DNA of 64,000 bases, from assembly GCF_036324505.1 (NCBI RefSeq), contig NC_086370.1:17634600-17698599 (forward strand), read 5' to 3'. The notes under the pieces are model-generated. The model ran no database searches, was not told the DNA's origin, and saw only the letters and a list, made by a program, of their open reading frames with translations. Source of the stretch: Eleginops maclovinus (Eukaryota > Chordata > Actinopteri > Perciformes > Eleginopidae). Below are positions 13,261-32,407 of this stretch, one piece after another; position 1 is the stretch's first letter; each line of letters opens with the position of its first letter. Both the position numbers and the translations under genes were made by a program.

Positions 13261-14556
13261 GAGAGACAGGCTGAACTCATTCCTAAAGACAAAAACCAAG
13301 AACTCTTTCACTCTCTCAACTTAGCCACAGACTTGTGTTTTCTTCCCTCCAAATAAGTTACAAAAGGGCTTCTCTTTTTCTTTTTCTGTCTTTCTTTCTT
13401 CCTTTTTTTTAATCCACTAACTCATTTGCATGCACCGAGGCCGAGGTGGGGTCTGAATGTATAATCTTCCTGCATTTAGTAGCCTGTAATCCCGACGCCT
13501 TTCCTGTGATGTGATTTTCTCCTCTTGGTCCCCCATGAACAATTAACTTGTAATCTCCACAAACATACATTCTGTCGCTGCAGAGATGAGATGGAGGAAC
13601 ACCCAAGGGACCCGGCGGACAAACTGCTCTGCGCTCCCCGAGGCGGAGCTCCATTCAGCCGGGCTCCATTAGCCGCAGCCAGTCCCTCATTTTCCCTTTC
13701 GTTAACATTCTGTCAGCTGCTCAAAAATATTGAGTAAATGCTGTCTGACCCTGTATCTGTTTTGGCTTATAAACTGGTGTCATTGTGAACATGGGCTGAG
13801 ACAGAAGATACATTAAATACCTGATAATACGTAATCAGATTTAAAAATAAATTCAAGTGGCGTGTGGTTGCAGGAAATTGACCTGTATACATTTTTAGGG
13901 ATTTACTAACTAAATGTTACAGTTGTTTCATGCGAACATAATCCTTAAAGTGCTGCTTTTCCCCTATTTACCCAGGGAAATTAAATTTCAGTAACGAAAA
14001 TTAAGAGGAAGAATAAAGCAAATTATCAGAAAGTGAATTTAGTTTTTGGGTTTGCGTTTTAAATAATGTGTTAATAATCAACATAGGTTATTTCCTTTAA
14101 AAAAGGACTTTATTTGAAAATGACTTTGTTTATTTAAACAATTAAATTAGCAAATACGTGCCAAAGGTTGTCTGTAAAAGGAAACTCAGCGTAATGTTTT
14201 TAAAGAGGAGGCCTTTGAAATAATACACAAAACAATTTTAGATATTTAGTTTAAATAATAAAATGCGATAATTAAATACTTTTTTATTTGGATTAAAGGA
14301 AAGTATTTGGTGGAATAAAGGTTTGCTTTCATCCAAATTTATCAAAAATAATTTAAAGATAATATTAAATAAATCAAAGGTTGTTTGTTTGAAGGCTATA
14401 AGGTGTTATTATATAAATAAATGAAATAAAGAATAGTATATTTGAATTAAACTATCCTTTAAAAGTTCAACTCAATATGTTGTTTAATTGTTTGAGTATC
14501 CAGTAATAATTAGAACAATCAGGAGAAGACAGTGAGATAAGATCCATAATTTCATT

Positions 14557-14562
14557 TTTATT
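14557..14562 (-). terminator. olig3: olig3 polyadenylation signal (AATAAA)
   Basis: Reads AATAAA on the minus strand, 675 bases beyond the olig3 stop codon. This would give a 3' UTR of about 0.7 kb with no coding potential. It is the most convincing signal downstream of this gene. Confidence 0.6.
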
Positions 14563-15236
14563 GAAATTTCATCCAGGGACGCTGGGCGATAATAAATATT
14601 TCATCAGTCATCAACAATGTACAAAAATAAAGACACGGGGTCTCTTGGCAAAACAAATTAAGTTCAGCACAAAAAAAAAACAATCATGCTGTGATAATTA
14701 TACTGTCATGCAAAAAAGAAAAACGACTGACAATCAAAAATGGAAATCAGAGCACAAATTGACAAACATTGTGAGCCACCAAATAAAATGAGAATTTAAA
14801 ACAAATATAGCCAAAAAAATAGCCAAATACATAAATGTCACTATTTTCATTTACAACTCAAGTTTAAAATCCTTGGTACAAGGCACAGAGAGCATTCTTC
14901 GTTTTCACAAAATGACGCCTGATACAAAAAAAGGAAAATAAAATCCAAATGTTCATGCAGCTTCCCTCCACTTTTACACTGTGGTGTGAGACTAAAACTC
15001 AGACACACGGAAATTGTGATGGCATACCCATTTCTTTTCACCTTTAGATCGGCAAAATCAGCAGTCTTTAAAGTCCTTGTTACAAGGAGGAAAATAACTT
15101 TTTTTTTTCTCATACGCCCAACAAGAAAACAGAATAAACAACAACATGCACCAGTGAGACCAAATCCCCCCTCATGCCCTGAATCCTCTATTTACAAACA
15201 CCATCACATTTCTCAGTCTCTGCGGGTCTGCGGGCA

Positions 15237-16115
15237 TCATTTCATCAGGTCCTTGCCCTCCACTGAGAGTCTGGTAAGGCTGGAGGAGGTGATGGGGATG
15301 TGTGGAGGAGTAGGCACCTGGCAGATGGTGCAGGGGCACGGCAGTCCGGCCCAGTGCTGGAAGCCGGGGCCCAGTTGCAGGGGCTGGGGTGCAGCCGGGG
15401 AGCCCTTCATAAGGGGGTGTGGGGCTCGGATAGACGTGAGGCCTGGCAACGCGCTGGACAGTGTGGAGGATGTGGGTGTTGACAGTGCGCCGCCGAGAAG
15501 AGGGTGCACCTGGTGCGCGGCTGCTGCGGCGGCTGCAGCGGCGGCAGCAGCAGCTACGGGGCCACCGGCGTGCCCACCTGGGCCCCCAGCGTGACCAACT
15601 GTGCCGCAGTGGAAAGCCGAGTTGTGACCTCCGTAAATCTCCCCCACAAGCCGCTTCATCTCGTCCAAGGAGCTGTTGAGCATCAGGATGTAGTTTCGGG
15701 CGAGGAGCAGCGTGGCGATCTTGGACAACTTGCGCACCGAGGGCCCGTGCGCGTACGGCATCACTTCGCGCAGGCCATCCATGGCCAGGTTGAGGTCGTG
15801 CATGCGCTTCCGCTCCCGGCCGTTGATCTTGAGTCGCAGGTGGTACATCTCCTCCTCCGTGACTTGTTTCTTCAGCTTAAACTTGTTGCTGCTGCTGCCG
15901 CTGCTGCTGCTACTGCTACTGCTGCTGCTCTCCACGGATTTCGGGTCTCCGGATCTCAGGAGGTCGCTGGCGCTAAGCTTCTGTGTGGAGGAGGACACGG
16001 ACGAGCCAACGTGGTGTAGGTGATGGTGGTGGTGGTGTGGATGATGTTCTCGAAGTGACATAACGTCCATGTCCGGGGAAGATGCTCTGCTGCTCTGGCT
16101 TGAGTCTGAATTCAT
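15237..16115 (-). CDS. olig3: Oligodendrocyte transcription factor 3 (bHLH)
   Basis: Single-exon gene for a 292-residue nuclear bHLH transcription factor. In vertebrates OLIG3 binds E-boxes and specifies dorsal neural progenitors of the spinal cord and hindbrain. The start [17 protein letters not shown] and the end with [15 protein letters not shown] and a terminal K-D-L-x-K match my memory of OLIG3 rather than OLIG2. The basic region is about residues 96–109 ([14 protein letters not shown]), and helix–loop–helix follows to about 150 ([20 protein letters not shown]). Low-complexity runs: His at 25–35, Ser at 63–76 and Ala at 188–200. The latter two are coded by CTG/GCN repeats and probably vary in length. 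The start is chosen for conservation and the AAAATG context. An intronless gene in a gene desert is typical of the OLIG family. No frameshift or missing key residue is seen. Confidence 0.97.
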   Translation of the reverse strand: MNSDSSQSSRASSPDMDVMSLREHHPHHHHHHLHHVGSSVSSSTQKLSASDLLRSGDPKSVESSSSSSSSSSGSSSNKFKLKKQVTEEEMYHLRLKINGRERKRMHDLNLAMDGLREVMPYAHGPSVRKLSKIATLLLARNYILMLNSSLDEMKRLVGEIYGGHNSAFHCGTVGHAGGPGGHAGGPVAAAAAAAAAAAAAHQVHPLLGGALSTPTSSTLSSALPGLTSIRAPHPLMKGSPAAPQPLQLGPGFQHWAGLPCPCTICQVPTPPHIPITSSSLTRLSVEGKDLMK

Positions 16116-16337
16116 TTTATGGGTTGGCTTCAGAGGTTGTTGTAGGAGGTCTCTCCCACTTTCGCTCTCTCTCTCTTTCTCTCTCTCTTAACTCCCTCTC
16201 TCTCTGTCTCTGGTCACCTGATGTTGTCCCTCCTGTCCCACGCTTCTGTCCCTCTTTTCTCATCGGTGTCCACTTTCTCTCTGTCTGCCTCTCTGTGTCT
16301 CTGCGGTGAGGAGGACACTGATAGTTGGTATTTATAC
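16116..16337 (-). promoter_or_regulatory. olig3: olig3 core promoter and 5' UTR
   Basis: On the minus strand a clear TATA box, TATAAATA, occupies 16329–16336. It predicts a transcription start near 16300 and a 5' UTR of about 185 bases that is very rich in purines (minus strand) from a (CTCTCT)-type tract at 16158–16205. Upstream at 16365–16373 lies TTATGCATA, a POU/octamer-like site. Confidence 0.6.
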
Positions 16338-16379
16338 ACGCAGGGAAACAAAAGTGGCTTTCCTATGCATAACGCCTAG

Positions 16380-20430
<4,051 letters not shown>

Positions 20431-20439
20431 AACAAACCT

Positions 20440-20625
20440 TCATAATACAGCAAGCCTTTAATTAAGGAGACGATCAAACAATTAAAAGCTCGTTAATTAC
20501 AGACCTCACAAGCGTCTCCGCCAACATGAATATTGAGGTCCTAATTAATATTTGTGAGGCTGTTTTGTTCTTGGAAGGCATTGGTGTTAATTAGGCAGAA
20601 ACAAGTCAAATTAACATTTCATTAA
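20440..20625. promoter_or_regulatory. Candidate conserved non-coding element dense in homeodomain sites
   Basis: Within about 180 bases there are TTTAATTAAGG, ACAATTAAAAG, CGTTAATTACAG, CTAATTAATATT, TTAATTAGGC, TTAACATTTCATTAATG and ATGAATATTG. Such clustering of TAATTA cores without simple-sequence repetition is typical of deeply conserved developmental enhancers. It lies about 4 kb upstream of olig3, the only developmental regulator here, so an olig3 enhancer is the simplest reading (inference). Confidence 0.4.
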
Positions 20626-20629
20626 TGAA

Positions 20630-22030
20630 GAAACATACCTTCATGTTCTTATTTCTCTCTGTCAGATCACGCTCTGATTCAAATTTGGCATCTCAAAGCT
20701 TTCTGAAGCATGTTGATGATGAGTTTTATCAAACAGAAGTAAGTTTTCTGTTATGGATTAATTTCCATCCCGATGCATACTGCTCGAGTTGTGTATTTTT
20801 TTTATTGTCTCTTTTTGAAAAGAGAAGTATTTTCTGCAGTTTGAAAAGTCCTCATTTAGTTTTGAAACTTTTCTTTTCTAACTTTGATTTGCAAGATATC
20901 TCAAATCCCAATTCAAGGTCAGATTCAACATAGACAAATCCCTCTTCAGCTCAAATTATGTTCACCTAATACATATGAATAATTGAAGTTTAACCTCAAC
21001 ACTTTTTTGAGGGGCAAGGGCGATACGCTTATCCCCTTCTGGAGGAGAGTTGGAGAAGATCAAAACCACCCTTGTCTGTCCATTAGATTGATGATAAATC
21101 AATGGACAATGTTTCCTTAATGCCAAATAGTTGAATATGAAGCTACAGCCAACCCTCAGCTTATTGTGGTTTTATTTGATAAAATTATCTTTATATCACA
21201 ATTAGAAAATTCAAACACACTGTTAAAAAAAAGAAGCATTTATTGGGTCACAGATATGCAGTAAGCATGGTCAATCATTTTTTAGTCCTGCATTAAATTA
21301 TTGGATGGTTTACCTGCTTCTACCTGGCTTAACTGCGCATACCCATTGCACGTGATCTTCTACAACAAGGCATCTGTGAGTACTAACATGTTCTTAATGA
21401 TAATGTTGGGTGATGGTTGGATACGGTTTGTGATGACAACAACAATCTACTTCTCTCCCAAACGCTTTCTTGTTGACTCCAGCAGTAGTCCGGCAGTGCA
21501 CGATCATTTATTTGGGTGGCGTGTCTTTCGAGGAAGAGCCTGGGATGTTTCTCATGTTGGATACTTTCAAAAATAGTCCTACTTTAATCTGTACAAAACA
21601 AAAATTGAAAAATGATGTTTCTCCCTTTTTAAAAGGAGGTTATGAGTCAGGCTCTCTTCTTGGTCATAAGTTAATTCCTTGGTTTTCCACTGGTTGTCTT
21701 GCAAAACTGTTTAGAGGCAAGAAGTAGAAATGAAATTATTGCAAATTGTAGTTTTTGTGATTTGGCTTTTATAAACAATCAAGCTGTGGTTGATTGGTGA
21801 GATTGAGAGGTGTTTGAATGTTGTTTTTTCTGGACGGAGCCAGGCTAGCTGTTTTCCAGTGTTTACATTCTTTCGGATCAGCTAAGCTAATCAGCTACTT
21901 GCTGTCGCTGCATTATATTTAACAGACCAAAGTGGTATCAATCTTCTCAAAAACAAATCTCACACTATTCCTTCAACCTTTCTGCCAATCATCGCCGGTA
22001 TCATCCTCACCTCGGTCATCAGTCGCCCTC
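20630..22030. other. Intergenic DNA, nothing recognised
   Basis: AT-rich unique sequence with short open frames only. No splice-flanked exon, RNA gene or named repeat was identified. Confidence 0.5.
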
Positions 22031-22045
22031 CTTCTCCTCATTAGA

Positions 22046-22047
<2 letters not shown>

Positions 22048-22082
<35 letters not shown>
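22048..22082. repeat. (AC)n microsatellite, short
   Basis: About 17 AC units, then a short CGCG interruption and more CA. Confidence 0.95.
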
Positions 22083-22084
<2 letters not shown>

Positions 22085-22599
22085 GCGCATTCACACACAC
22101 CACCAGCACTTAACCAGCCTACAGCCCAGCCCACCAGCTTTTGCAACAAGGTTCTCCTTTTAACTGTCCCTTTCAGCGCGGGACAATCGAACACCTCCCA
22201 TCGCCTCCTTTCAGGCTGCAGCTCCAGACCCCCCCCCCCCTTCTCCCTCCATACTGCTCCCTGTGTCACTTTGTGTCCGCTTCGCCCCCTCGCAATGGGT
22301 GCACATGACCAGAAAATGAAGCAGGGGTCTCTGCAAGCGGGGAATGAAAGCGAGTATGTTTGTGTGCGTTTGAGAGAAAGAGGGAGAGAAGGGGAGAGAT
22401 TAACATGTAGGATTTAAGACGGGGTGAGGGTGTGAGGGTGAGGTTACATATAGAGAGGAACGTTCGGATCAGGTCTGCTGCATGTACATGAATGAGTGTG
22501 TGTTGTGTGTGTGTATCCATCCATCTCAATCAATATTGAACAAGATCATGACAAACTGAGGTTTTGACCATATAATTATGAGGCATGAATTGTATATTG

Positions 22600-22702
<103 letters not shown>

Positions 22703-22830
22703 ATTTGAGTATTGCAGCCTGCAGGGTGTAAAGATTGGTTACTATAAGAGGGATTATTACTTCATTAGCTGCTAATGAAAAATCATACAAACAATATCTA
22801 TATAGTTTTACCGCTTTCATTTTTTAGGGA

Positions 22831-22928
22831 ATCATGAGTGTCTTCCATGTCATCTTTGCTCTCATGAGTGTCTTCCATGTCATCTTTGCTCTCATGAGTG
22901 TCTTCCATGTCATCTTTGCTCTCATGAG
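22831..22928. repeat. 30-bp tandem repeat, about 3.3 copies
   Basis: The unit CTCATGAGTGTCTTCCATGT plus CATCTTTGCT is repeated head to tail at 22831–22860, 22861–22890 and 22891–22920, with a partial fourth copy to about 22928. The copies are identical apart from the first base, so the array is recent. There are no spacers and nothing CRISPR-like about it. Confidence 0.95.
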
Positions 22929-23579
22929 TTCTTCCTTGTTTGAATCAAAGGTCTAAGGACAGATGATGTCATATGCTTTACAGATTGTCAAGCACCTTTA
23001 GGCAAATTTGTGATTTGTGATATTGGATTACGAAGACATGACTTGCCTATTAATTCAAATGTTAAAAAAAACCCTCTTTGACCTGCTGTCTCATGGTACC
23101 ATTCAAGGAAGTGTCACACTTTCTTGAATCACTTTTACAGGGTTTTGTTTCAATATATCCAAAGGTCAAGACTCCTCTTAAATGGATCACCAGCATGCCT
23201 TGTGTGCAGAGACAACAGCAGTTACTGTTAAATCAGATTGTTCATCATCGTTGCTCATCAAAGCTGATACCAGACCTAATTTTCTGGGGCCTGAAGGATG
23301 AATCGTTAAGGAAATGAATCGTCTGCATATTTTAATGCTCTGAGAGAAACTTTATGGCGTGAGTGAGAAAGAGACTTCATCAAACACATCATCTGTCCTG
23401 TGACGCTTTGCCTTTTGACACCAGTTTGCTCCTGTGTACAGCACTGTTAATTTATGTGTCTGCTCGTGCTCACTTTCCTGTACGTGTTTGAAGGCATGTG
23501 TGCCGTGTGTTTGTGTGTTTTGACTGCACGCAGCAATAATAAAAAACGCACCAGCACAGGCCACATTTTTCAAGTTTGT

Positions 23580-23960
23580 TTGACGCATTTAAAATGCTAA
23601 TAACCAGTTTATTATGTGCTACATCAAATGCAAATGCTCGTTTTACTGCCGTGAAGTTGGGCCGACGTTAGCATTTGCATATCTTATGTCTATCTCCTTA
23701 GCATGCATGGAGGAACTGGATAGCGGGCAGACTCTCAATAAATAACATTAACAGGCACATTAGATAAACAAGCTCCAATGATGCTGCTATTAGGGAATGC
23801 AGAACCATAGCCCGCTTAAATAAAGGTGTTTGACACAGCAGCATATGGTGTGCAAATTCCCCCAAATCAACCTAACGCCAACGTTATCTGGAAATGTCAG
23901 GGAGAGCAGACGGATTGAAAAAACATCGCTTTTAACGGCAGACGCTTTACGATGTTGAGA
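23580..23960. promoter_or_regulatory. Candidate conserved non-coding element
   Basis: A non-repetitive block with AAATGCAAATGCTCG (octamer), GCATTTGCATATC (octamer on the other strand), GCTAATAACC and CTCAATAAATAAC. Two octamer-like motifs within about 50 bases plus TAAT cores suggest a neural enhancer. It is about 7.5 kb upstream of olig3. Motif evidence only. Confidence 0.3.
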
Positions 23961-24008
23961 AAATGCTGCGGAGGAATTTGCCTCTTTAAGACCAACTGGC
24001 GGCTGGTG

Positions 24009-24010
<2 letters not shown>

Positions 24011-24102
<92 letters not shown>
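24011..24102. repeat. (GT)n microsatellite, ~46 units
   Basis: A perfect GT tract in non-coding DNA. Confidence 0.98.
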
Positions 24103-24105
<3 letters not shown>

Positions 24106-24109
24106 AAAA

Positions 24110-27410
<3,301 letters not shown>

Positions 27411-27412
27411 GG

Positions 27413-27415
<3 letters not shown>

Positions 27416-27479
<64 letters not shown>

Positions 27480-27480
27480 A
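27416..27480. repeat. (CA)n microsatellite, ~30 units
   Basis: A nearly perfect CA tract with one CATA interruption at the right end. Confidence 0.97.
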
Positions 27481-27943
27481 CTTAACTTTTTTGCAACCAA
27501 AACTGTATTTAAAAAGCACATTTTAAAAGTGAACCTTGTGGGGACAAAACGACAGCCCCCATAAGGGATGTCAGTCCTCCTGATGTGATTGTAAACACAG
27601 TTTGGTCCCCACACTTATACACACAGATGCACAAACTTACTCCACTAAGCCTGCCATAGCTCCTCTCCCTCTCCATCTGCACCTAAAAGACCCACGTGCC
27701 CCGACAATGAGGTGACCATGTCACTGCCTGAGCCGAAGCAGAGGGAGAGGGAGGGAGGGAGAGAGAGAGCGAGTGAGAGAGGTGAGGGAGGGGAAGAGGG
27801 AGGGACACATTAACAAGCTATAATCTCAACTGCCTTATCCATAATGCATTGTGTGGGCCAATTTACATGGTGCTGGTCCCTCTGGGAGAAAGGAGATCAT
27901 CCATCACATTACTTTATTAGCTCCCTCACAGTCTCTCACAGAT

Positions 27944-27944
<1 letters not shown>

Positions 27945-28004
<60 letters not shown>
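27945..28004. repeat. (CA)n microsatellite, ~30 units
   Basis: A perfect CA tract. Confidence 0.97.
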
Positions 28005-28005
<1 letters not shown>

Positions 28006-28009
28006 CATT

Positions 28010-29150
28010 ATTTGTCCCCGCCTGTCCTTCTCTCTCTCCCTCTGTTTTGTTGGCCTGTTTTGTCATGGTTGTTGTTTTAAACTGCTGCTGCCTCTATAAA
28101 ACAACTCCACACCGTGTCGCGTTGTGCAGACTGTGACAAACAGGCAGGGATTTTTCTTTTAAAATATACAACAATAGATTATTTCAAAAACTGCGACAGC
28201 CTCGGGTTTCAGGATGAGTCATGGAGGAGTTTGGAGTCAGAGGATTTAGGTAAATGTCAAGAATCTGATGCCAGGGTTTGTTTTTCTGAAGCAAACTTTT
28301 TTTTGTTTGTGCATAAATCAATAAATCTTGCAATAGTAAATCCACAAAGTATCATTAATCCCTGCTCATTTTTCTTCAGATTAACATAAATTGAGACACT
28401 TTTTAGGGGAGATTTGAGGGGATACAAAAACCTTTGGCAACAGCTGAGTATTTAATATTGTCTGCATGAACTTAACTCTTCCTTCACCCACTAAGTGTTT
28501 GAATGTGGTCATTTCGTATCAGCAGTATCAATCTGGGCCTCTAGGAAAAAATGTTTTTACCTTTGTTGTGATTTTTTGAGATTATTTATTTTATCAAATA
28601 CAGCAGTTATCAAACTTGCGCATATTTTGTTGTGCATACAGAAATGTTGTTTTTAAAGATCTTTAATTTGCTAGGGTTTGTATGCAGATTCTAGTTCAAT
28701 TGAATTGAACTGCACTTTAGACTTAGTAAACTTCAGTTTCTGAATAATGTAGATACAAAAACCAGTTTCTACTAATTATATTTTAAAATGTGTAGTTTTA
28801 TTCATGATAAATTATCAAAATAAAGACATTTGGATCTTTTTGCACACAGCGTACTTTGAAACAATACGCTCGTTTTATTTTTGTGATGTTTTTATAGTTC
28901 ATATACACAGAAATAACTTTACATTTCATTTCAGATGAGTATCTCATGGATTATCCACACAGATAAATGTCTGTTATAACCATTCACTTAACTTTATTTT
29001 TATTTGTTTTTATTTAACCACTAACTATGATCTAATTAGCATAATGAATAAGGAACTAAATTAAGGTTTAAGAAGTTGAGGAGAAATTATTTCCTCTTAA
29101 ATCTAAATCAGTCCAGATGATACAGATACATAAAAAATACATTAACATGT
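28010..29150. other. Intergenic DNA, nothing recognised
   Basis: AT-rich unique sequence without a recognisable gene, RNA or repeat. Confidence 0.5.
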
Positions 29151-29156
29151 CCATAA

Positions 29157-29268
<112 letters not shown>

Positions 29269-29330
29269 AATGACTGGGTCGAATGAAATCTTCTGTGCAT
29301 GTGTCTGAGAAATTAATCGTTGGCACCTTA

Positions 29331-29331
<1 letters not shown>

Positions 29332-29417
<86 letters not shown>
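29332..29417. repeat. (AC)n microsatellite, ~43 units, right arm of an inverted pair
   Basis: A perfect AC tract, complementary to the GT tract at 29159–29267. Confidence 0.98.
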
Positions 29418-29421
<4 letters not shown>

Positions 29422-29489
29422 GTATAAAAAGAGCTATAATTGCAATCATATATGTGGGGTTTCAGCACTGCACGCCATACCGTACCATT

Positions 29490-29790
29490 AGTATCACAAA
29501 TAAGTAATAATTTGCTAATGACAACATTATGTTGAGTCAGTTTAGGGGCAATTAAAGTGAGTGATATTTACATATGCCCAATGAATCACAGAGCGTGGCA
29601 GTTCGGGCGGACTCTAATGAATATTCATCCAGGCATTTCTCCCCTGCGCGCTGCAGTTTATAAACTGAATTATGGCTGATTTGCCCTTTTAAAAAATGAA
29701 CATGGGCGCATCTCCCACAAGGAGGCGGCGAACAATAACGTCTGATTATAAAAATGTTTTACTGCTAAACTGCCGGTGAGGAGACGGCGG
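29490..29790. promoter_or_regulatory. Candidate conserved non-coding element
   Basis: A non-repetitive, moderately GC block with GGCAATTAAAGTG, CTAATGAATATTCATCC (palindromic ATGAATATTCAT, a POU-dimer-type site), TAAACTGAATTATGG, AACAATAACG (SOX-like) and CTGATTATAAAA. The combination of POU, SOX and homeodomain sites is characteristic of neural developmental enhancers. It lies between olig3 and the immune genes. Confidence 0.4.
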
Positions 29791-29954
29791 CAGCGTGGTT
29801 AAAGGAGGAACCTAAAATCAATCCGGTTTAGACCCCGCCTGTCCACCTTGTTAGACGCGCATATTACGCATTCAGACAGTACTATCAGACTGAACATGTA
29901 ATTGATATGGTTTTTTGGAGGTAGTTTGGAGAGGAGGAAGAATGACTCCGATCT

Positions 29955-30352
29955 TAAGTCAAAGGAGAAGTACCAGATGTTAGAAATACTATGTTACAAA
30001 TAAAAGTCCTGCATTCAAAATGTTACTCAAGTAAAAGTAGCCTACTAAAGTATTACAATCAAAATGTAGGCTTAAAATACCAAACGTAACTTATTATGCA
30101 GATTGGTCCATTTCAGAATAATATATATCTTGTGTTTTGATTATGCAGTAATTATTGATGCATTCATTTGTTTATCAAAGCAGGTAAAGAGGCAGCTATA
30201 GTGTTGGTCTTATTTAGGTGTTGTTTATATTTCACATTATTAATCCAAATCTCTAACTAAAGCACAATAAAACCCTATGAATTGTAGTGAAGTGGTAGAA
30301 GCAAATAAAGCAGTCCCTCAAAATTGTACTAAAGTACTCTTAAACCACTGGT
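29955..30352 (-). mobile_element. MITE copy, teleost 'TACTTAAGTA' family
   Basis: Matches the copy at 40376–40869 motif for motif (AAATACTATGTTACAAATAAAAG, CAAAATGTTACTCAAGTAAAAG, TTGATGCATTCA, CTCAAAATTGTACTAAAGTA) and ends near AAACCACTGG. It is non-coding, and by shared sequence with its relatives a DNA-transposon derivative. Confidence 0.6.
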
Positions 30353-30602
30353 AGTTCGTCTTCATATTAACCCAAGTAGAGGTCACGGTTTCTCCCCAAT
30401 CTTTTAAGGATGGATTTCTGTAAGAGGGGGCTGCCTCAAGACCAAATCTGGGGATTTCTCCGGTAATTGCCCCCGGTTTTTGTAGTGGGCGGGGCTGACC
30501 TCTCAGGTGCAGGATCAACAGGCGACATCAGTTTACATTCAGGGCGCTTAACAAGATGGGCCGCACGTTTATCATGCAAATAAGCAGCTCTCTAGCAGGT
30601 GT

Positions 30603-30605
<3 letters not shown>

Positions 30606-30682
<77 letters not shown>
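30606..30682. repeat. (AC)n microsatellite, ~38 units
   Basis: A perfect AC tract. Confidence 0.98.
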
Positions 30683-30684
<2 letters not shown>

Positions 30685-30689
30685 ATGCA

Positions 30690-32400
30690 GCGTCTTTAAA
30701 CAGGACTGCAATCATTATCAAATTAACAAATGAAAACAAAGACACACACGTCTTTTTTTTAAATGACAAATGCAGCTGTGCCTCCTAATGAGCAGATGTA
30801 AATATAAAAAGGAAAAGCAACAACAATTTATTTGTGTAGTTTCAGACTGTTCACACCTTTAAAACGTGACTTTAGGTAGATTTACCTCCGGAGCAGACCT
30901 ATGCAAAGCCTTCCTTTATAAACTCGTGTGGTTTAATAGACAATATTAGACTTGCCAAACATGTAAACATAATGTATATTGTATACATTCAGACTTTATG
31001 TGTCTGATGGTGGAGTTGATTCGATTTGGACAGACCAAGTTTTGGTTTGGTTTGGTTTAAAATTCACAAGTCATGAGTTGATCATTTATTTCTGTTTGTG
31101 TTGTAAACAAGTGCAAGTGACATAGTTAATTTCATTTTTGTAAACAAATAATATCACGCCACACTTCATTAACTATTAACAATGTACCACTCTCCTAAGA
31201 AATGACCTTCATCCCAAGCTTTGAAAGTGCTGAGATGCTTCATGACCCATTTGTTGAATTTAATGTTTACTGGATTTTTTTTCTCCTGCTGTCAGTCAGC
31301 TCAGTCCTTCCTCACCACTTCAGTTTGCGTTTTCCTCTTTGGCTGAAATGTATCTGCTGCCATCTTGTGGTTTAAACCTGCATGCATTTCAAATCAAACT
31401 TCACTGATCCCAGAGGAGAAGGTCTTGTGCTGTAACACAGGGGTTGTACAGGGAGAAAATGAAAAAAGCAGAGCTGGGAAGGATTTATTCTGAAACAAAG
31501 TCCAAATCTGTGGAATTTCCTCCCTCCAATTCGGCTTGGATACTAAACCCTTCTGTTTTTCTCATCTGATAAACGTGGCATTCTGAACAGTAGAAAAAAC
31601 AGCCAGCAGGTTTTCAGTCAGTGTGAATTCAGAACTTTTGTTGGATGAATTTCTTGATGGTAGCTCTCTTTGGTGGCGTGGAGAGGAAAAACAAGAGGAG
31701 AATAAACTTCACAAAGCCACCAGATCTCCAATATCATTTTATATTAGGGATTACACCATTTTCTCATTTCAGAAACAAAGGACTCGTCAGCTGGAGGCGG
31801 TTGGCTGCTGTTATGGTCCCTCAGAGGGTCTCATTAGTTGATATATTTTCTCCTATCATGCTGAAAAACAGCTATGCATGCTTTCTAGGCTACTTGGGAA
31901 AATTCAATTAAAGCTATTTGACAATAAAAATTGTGTTTAGTTTTCTTGTTTTTGAGTGTCTGCAAATATTTGTGTTCATTCTGGAGTAAAACAGTTATCC
32001 ATGTAAATCAGGGACGTATGCCTGCAAGAAAAAAAAGAAAAAAGTTCCTAAATGTAATTAAAAATGTCAACATTCCTTTATACGTAACTATCTAACTCAG
32101 GTTTGAGTGTTGATTGCTGCTCAATCTTTGTATTTGTCAATGTATTTTTTAGTATGTGACAATGAAAAATACAAAGTAATTTAGCCCGGTCATGTGAGAA
32201 ACAGAAAAGTTTGGTAGCCATTGGTTAACAGACATGTTTGATAAGCAAGAGAAAAGCAATTGGGAAAAACCAGACTTAATAATCTTCCATGATAACTTAA
32301 GAAACAAGATTGTTTTTGTAACAGGACCCCTGCTGAGCATGACAGTGATTGTTTGCAGGTCTGGAACACTGGATCATCTTCCTGTTGTTGTTCTGAGTAG
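30690..32400. other. Intergenic DNA, possible 3' flank of the minus-strand gene
   Basis: AT-rich sequence. No independent gene was seen. Part of it (left of 32408) should hold the 3' UTR of the minus-strand secreted-protein gene, but I could not choose one polyadenylation signal confidently among several TTTATT occurrences. Confidence 0.4.
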
Positions 32401-32407
32401 CTCAGTA

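Larger units (their letters stand above)
8662..14540. other. Intergenic DNA downstream (3') of olig3
   Basis: No coding gene was found. It contains three CA/GT microsatellites (9451, 9971, 11641) and two blocks of non-repetitive, motif-rich sequence (10850–11030 and 12930–13260) that look like candidate conserved non-coding elements. The remainder is AT-rich with no recognisable structure. Confidence 0.55.

Noticed and set aside
14986..15594. 202-residue plus-strand frame overlapping the olig3 3' end
   Set aside because: It is antisense to the conserved olig3 C-terminus and 3' UTR, with only chance composition.
15504..16019. 171-residue plus-strand frame opposite olig3
   Set aside because: It is a shadow of the GC-rich, triplet-repeat coding strand of olig3.
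15237..16115. Reading the bHLH gene as olig2
   Set aside because: The N-terminus (MNSDSS...SSPDMD) and C-terminus (CPCTICQ, KDLMK) fit OLIG3, not OLIG2.
22831..22928. CRISPR-like array
   Set aside because: The repeats are directly contiguous with no spacers, in a vertebrate genome.
31623..31911. Two overlapping plus-strand frames (72 and 88 residues)
   Set aside because: No recognisable motif or splice signals; likely chance frames in AT-rich DNA.
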